In this document: one piece after another, positions 24,260 through 26,461 of the stretch
Layout of the letters: the number at the start of each line of letters is the position of its first letter
Numbering within the stretch: the stretch's first letter is position 1
NCBI GenBank assembly: GCA_016296785.1
Contig: JAEDHX010000021.1
Location: forward strand, 1-26,461
From: Coprococcus sp.
GTDB lineage: Bacteria > Bacillota > Clostridia > Lachnospirales > Lachnospiraceae
DNA: 26,461 nucleotides
Direction: 5' to 3'
The notes under the pieces: model-generated
Told to the model about the DNA's origin: nothing
The model's database searches: none
What the model saw: only the letters and a program-made list of their open reading frames with translations
Translations under genes and position numbers: made by a program

Positions 24260-25186
24260 ATGAGTGAAATAATTGCAAAAGCAGTTGACGTAGAAGTAAT
24301 CTATGGCAACCATGCTGCTCTTAACAAAATTAATATGCAGGTCAAAAAGGGTGATATATATGCTCTTGTAGGTAAGAACGGTGCCGGCAAAACCACGCTA
24401 CTCCGTCTGTTTACAGGTCAGAATGCACCAGACTATGGTCATATTGAGATGTTTGGAAAAACCGGCGCACATGCGCTCAATAACGCCCGGAAGAGAATTG
24501 GTGCAATCATAGAAACACCAGCATTTTATCCGTTTTTTTCTGCTGTGCAGAATCTGGAGTATTATAGAATACAGCGCAATATAGAGGACAAATCAGTTAT
24601 TGAACGTGTTCTTAAGGATACCGGTCTGTATGAAGCCAGAAATAAGAAATTCAAGAACTACTCGCTTGGCATGAAGCAACGACTTGGAATTGCCCTTTGC
24701 CTTATGCACGACCCGGAATTTCTTGTTCTTGATGAACCAATAAATGGTCTTGATCCTGCAGGTATTGTTGAGATGAGAAAGCTTATGTTAAAGCTAAACA
24801 GAGAAAAAGGACTTACAATAATTATTTCATCACATATCTTGTCCGAGCTTGCCAACATGGCTACCTGCTATGGATTTATCGATAATGGAGTCATACTAAA
24901 GGAGCTTACAAGCTCAGAGCTTGATAACATTGAGAAGAACTACATTAAGATGTCGACAAACGACAACTCTTCCGTAGCTTTGGCTATCGCTGCAAATGTT
25001 AATAGTAGTGCATATGTAGAGGATGACGGTAAATATATTATCATTCCGGATATCGACAGCTCACCATCAGAGGTATTAAGCCGTTTTGTTATTGAATCCG
25101 GCTACGAATTATACTCTCTGGAAATTGTAAAATCAACACTCGAGGATTACTTCATCAGCCTGTTAGGAGGTGCCACCATTGAGTAG
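24260..25186 (+). CDS. ABC transporter ATP-binding protein (BcrA-like)
   Basis: A 308-residue ATPase of a two-gene exporter. Walker A GKNGAGKTT (38-46), signature YSLGMKQRLG (134-143), Walker B FLVLDEPINGLDP (154-166) and the SSHILSE switch (190-196) are complete. The Q-loop region IETPAFYPFFSAVQNLEYY is that of the BcrA/LanF group linked to peptide antibiotic export or self-protection. A 90-residue C-terminal extension follows the ATPase core. The site GAAGGAG precedes the ATG. Its stop overlaps the permease start by 8 bases, so the products are coupled. No two-component system or bacteriocin gene is near, so the substrate is unknown. Confidence 0.94.
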   Translation: MSEIIAKAVDVEVIYGNHAALNKINMQVKKGDIYALVGKNGAGKTTLLRLFTGQNAPDYGHIEMFGKTGAHALNNARKRIGAIIETPAFYPFFSAVQNLEYYRIQRNIEDKSVIERVLKDTGLYEARNKKFKNYSLGMKQRLGIALCLMHDPEFLVLDEPINGLDPAGIVEMRKLMLKLNREKGLTIIISSHILSELANMATCYGFIDNGVILKELTSSELDNIEKNYIKMSTNDNSSVALAIAANVNSSAYVEDDGKYIIIPDIDSSPSEVLSRFVIESGYELYSLEIVKSTLEDYFISLLGGATIE

Positions 25187-25952
25187 TTATCTTAAAAGCG
25201 AAATGTATAAAACAACGCATCGTGTATATCCTTATGTATTGCTCATAATATGCGTTGTCATTGCAATACTTATTAATTTTGCCGTATTCTATGCTCAAAA
25301 GGTAATGAAGCTTCCATATACTATAGAAGGCTCAGATCTTCTTATGGCAGGCTTATATGTAATGTCAAATATTATATGGTATATGATTATATTTACTACT
25401 GACATTGGTTTTTCAGGGGAATGGCGTAATAACACAATGAAAAACTGCGTTTCCTTTGGTGTAAGCAGAAATACAATATTTATAGGAAAATGTCTCATAA
25501 ATCTTATTCTGCTCATTATTGGAATCGTTGTTGTCTCAGCTGTTTACCTGCTTACAAACTATTTATGCTTTAAAAGCGACGGTTCCCTGACATCAGAGAT
25601 ATATAAGGACTACTTTTTAAGATTTCTGGCCATGCTTCCACTTATTATAGCCGGGCAGACTATGGCCTCATCCCTTTGCATGTTCTTCTCTACAGACCTG
25701 TTATGGTGTGGAATTTATGCAGTAATAATTGCATTTTTACCAAACGGGCTCTTACTGCTAAGCTCACTATTTGAGGATGTACAAGGACTGTGGACCGCAT
25801 ACATACACATGCCTACAACCTGCCTGAACCAGATTTCATTTCAAGGCATCAACGGCGATATCATATCACGAAGCCTGTCCGTTGCAACAGTAGTCTTCCT
25901 GGTACCATTTGTTCTGTCAATTATAGTATTTAATAAGAAGGAAATAAAATAG
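25179..25952 (+). CDS. ABC transporter permease (six membrane segments)
   Basis: A 257-residue hydrophobic protein with about six membrane segments: the first near residue 18, a pair around 50-75, and further ones at about 105-125, 145-175 and 225-250. A small cytosolic loop WRNNTMKNCVSFGVSR between segments 2 and 3 is typical of ABC-2/BcrB-like permeases, where it meets the ATPase. The start is taken as TTG at 25179, since AGGAGG (25165-25170) lies 8 bases before; a GTG at 25170 sits inside that site. It forms the membrane channel for the ATPase encoded just upstream. Confidence 0.88.
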   Translation: MSSYLKSEMYKTTHRVYPYVLLIICVVIAILINFAVFYAQKVMKLPYTIEGSDLLMAGLYVMSNIIWYMIIFTTDIGFSGEWRNNTMKNCVSFGVSRNTIFIGKCLINLILLIIGIVVVSAVYLLTNYLCFKSDGSLTSEIYKDYFLRFLAMLPLIIAGQTMASSLCMFFSTDLLWCGIYAVIIAFLPNGLLLLSSLFEDVQGLWTAYIHMPTTCLNQISFQGINGDIISRSLSVATVVFLVPFVLSIIVFNKKEIK

Positions 25953-25977
25953 AATCTCGCTTGCGAGATTCTATTTT
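25946..25977 (+). terminator. Terminator of the ABC transporter operon
   Basis: AAAATAGAATCTCGC (25946-25960) pairs perfectly with GCGAGATTCTATTTT (25963-25977), giving a stem with an effective CTTG loop and followed by ATTTATT. The permease stop lies in its left arm. Being A-rich on the other side, it may work in both directions. Confidence 0.85.
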
Positions 25978-26070
25978 ATTTATTCTGTCCAATTGTCAAG
26001 TTTCAGACCTTTATCAGGTTTCCCTTAGCTTTAAAAATAGAAATAAATCTTTCTCATAGTTTAATTCTCA

Positions 26071-26373
26071 TTAAATGTATTCAAAAATTCCCTGAATGGC
26101 ATCAGATACGTTAATCATTTCTGAAATTTGCAATCTATCTACCTTCTTGTAACCGCGAAGCGACATATCTAACAATGCAAGTTTTTCACATTGTATATAG
26201 CCTTCATTTTCTTCTGTAGCCATCCATATATGAAGTGGACCCGGAGTAGAATTTCTAATAATTGGACATCCAATTATTTCACCACTCGTATTAAAAAAAT
26301 CCTTACTAACCACCAATACGGGATGTTTTATTTTTTCAATCTTAAGAATATCTCCTTGATGTAAAGATTCCAT
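26071..26373 (-). CDS. MazF/PemK-like toxin
   Basis: A 100-residue protein with the MazF/PemK barrel pattern: QGDILKIEKIKHPVLVVS, then IGCPIIR with the conserved proline, and EGYIQCEKLALLDMSLRGYKKV, the strand-helix region holding the RNA-cutting surface. MazF toxins are sequence-specific mRNA endoribonucleases held by an antitoxin. ATG 26373 overlaps the upstream stop as TAATG and has GAGAGG 7 bases before it; an ATG two codons earlier is less likely. No strong signature Arg/Thr pair is certain by eye, so activity is a prediction. Confidence 0.8.
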   Translation of the reverse strand: MESLHQGDILKIEKIKHPVLVVSKDFFNTSGEIIGCPIIRNSTPGPLHIWMATEENEGYIQCEKLALLDMSLRGYKKVDRLQISEMINVSDAIQGIFEYI

Positions 26374-26461
26374 TACCATACCTCTCTTCCGACAGGTTCA
26401 CCCCAATCATATTCACCATCAAGCATTAACTTTCCATCAAACTCAGCGGCTCTCTCTTCCA
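26373..26461 (-). CDS. C-terminal end of an upstream gene, presumed antitoxin (partial)
   Basis: The minus strand reads 28 residues ending GEYDWGEPVGREVW with a TAA stop that overlaps the toxin ATG (TAATG). The acidic, Trp-containing tail fits the flexible C-terminus of a MazE/RelB-type antitoxin that wraps the toxin. The N-terminus, and with it the DNA-binding fold, lies beyond the window edge, so the class is unknown. Confidence 0.65.
   Translation of the reverse strand, partial: EERAAEFDGKLMLDGEYDWGEPVGREVW

Noticed and set aside
1..26461. tRNA, rRNA, IS transposase or phage genes
   Set aside because: None recognised by reading both strands for their usual conserved blocks; no integrase or transposase motif appears.

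Overview
The window looks like a chromosomal stretch of a low-GC, Gram-positive, anaerobic clostridium, most likely a member of the Lachnospiraceae. The grounds are the AT-rich intergenic DNA, strong AGGAGG-type ribosome sites with several TTG/GTG starts, a GerA-type spore germination operon, a cellobiose phosphorylase very close to the Clostridium thermocellum type, and DUF4358/SGNH envelope genes of the kind common in this family. The family is an inference from gene content; no rRNA or other marker is present to fix the species.

Layout. 1-1900: a long palindromic repeat (44-157) runs into the 3' end of maf, followed by a flavodoxin-domain gene and its overlapping MarR regulator, all leftward. 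A divergent control region (1842-2135) separates these from pncB (nicotinate phosphoribosyltransferase). 3640-5050: a shared terminator, then a leftward degV and a small membrane protein gene. 5100-8740: a rightward operon with its own promoter, malQ (amylomaltase), plsC (acyltransferase), a membrane-anchored protein of unknown function, and a CPBP membrane protease. 8755-10960: a leftward ddl, DUF1934, methyltransferase operon with a clear promoter before ddl. 11022-14708: a leftward germination operon, gerA, a gerB-gerC fusion, and a SpoIIR-like protein gene. 14709-14983 holds a hairpin and a minisatellite of ATTCTGAAT units. 14984-17418: a leftward operon of a GIY-YIG/flavin-reductase fusion, ispE and a GntR-family regulator. 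17655-19351: a leftward SGNH hydrolase plus DUF4358 lipoprotein pair. 19462-21354: an aldose epimerase-like gene and a zinc-ribbon membrane protein gene, converging on one terminator. 21538-24237: cellobiose phosphorylase with a long leader. 24260-25977: a two-gene ABC exporter. 26071-26461: a MazF/PemK-like toxin and the tail of its presumed antitoxin, cut by the window edge.

How the genes fit together. MalQ, cellobiose phosphorylase and the epimerase-like protein point to glucan and cellodextrin use. Ddl, IspE, PlsC and PncB are housekeeping (cell wall, isoprenoids, phospholipid, NAD). The most unusual part is the compact germination operon: the permease and lipoprotein subunits are one polypeptide, the lipoprotein domain is much shorter than normal, and the third gene encodes a small anchored protein resembling the signalling protein SpoIIR but without its usual C-terminal motif. 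Other points for a second look are the in-frame GIY-YIG/flavin-reductase fusion that keeps an internal ribosome site, the mobile-looking palindrome that supplies the last residues and the stop codon of Maf, and the inverted repeat overlapping the pncB promoter.
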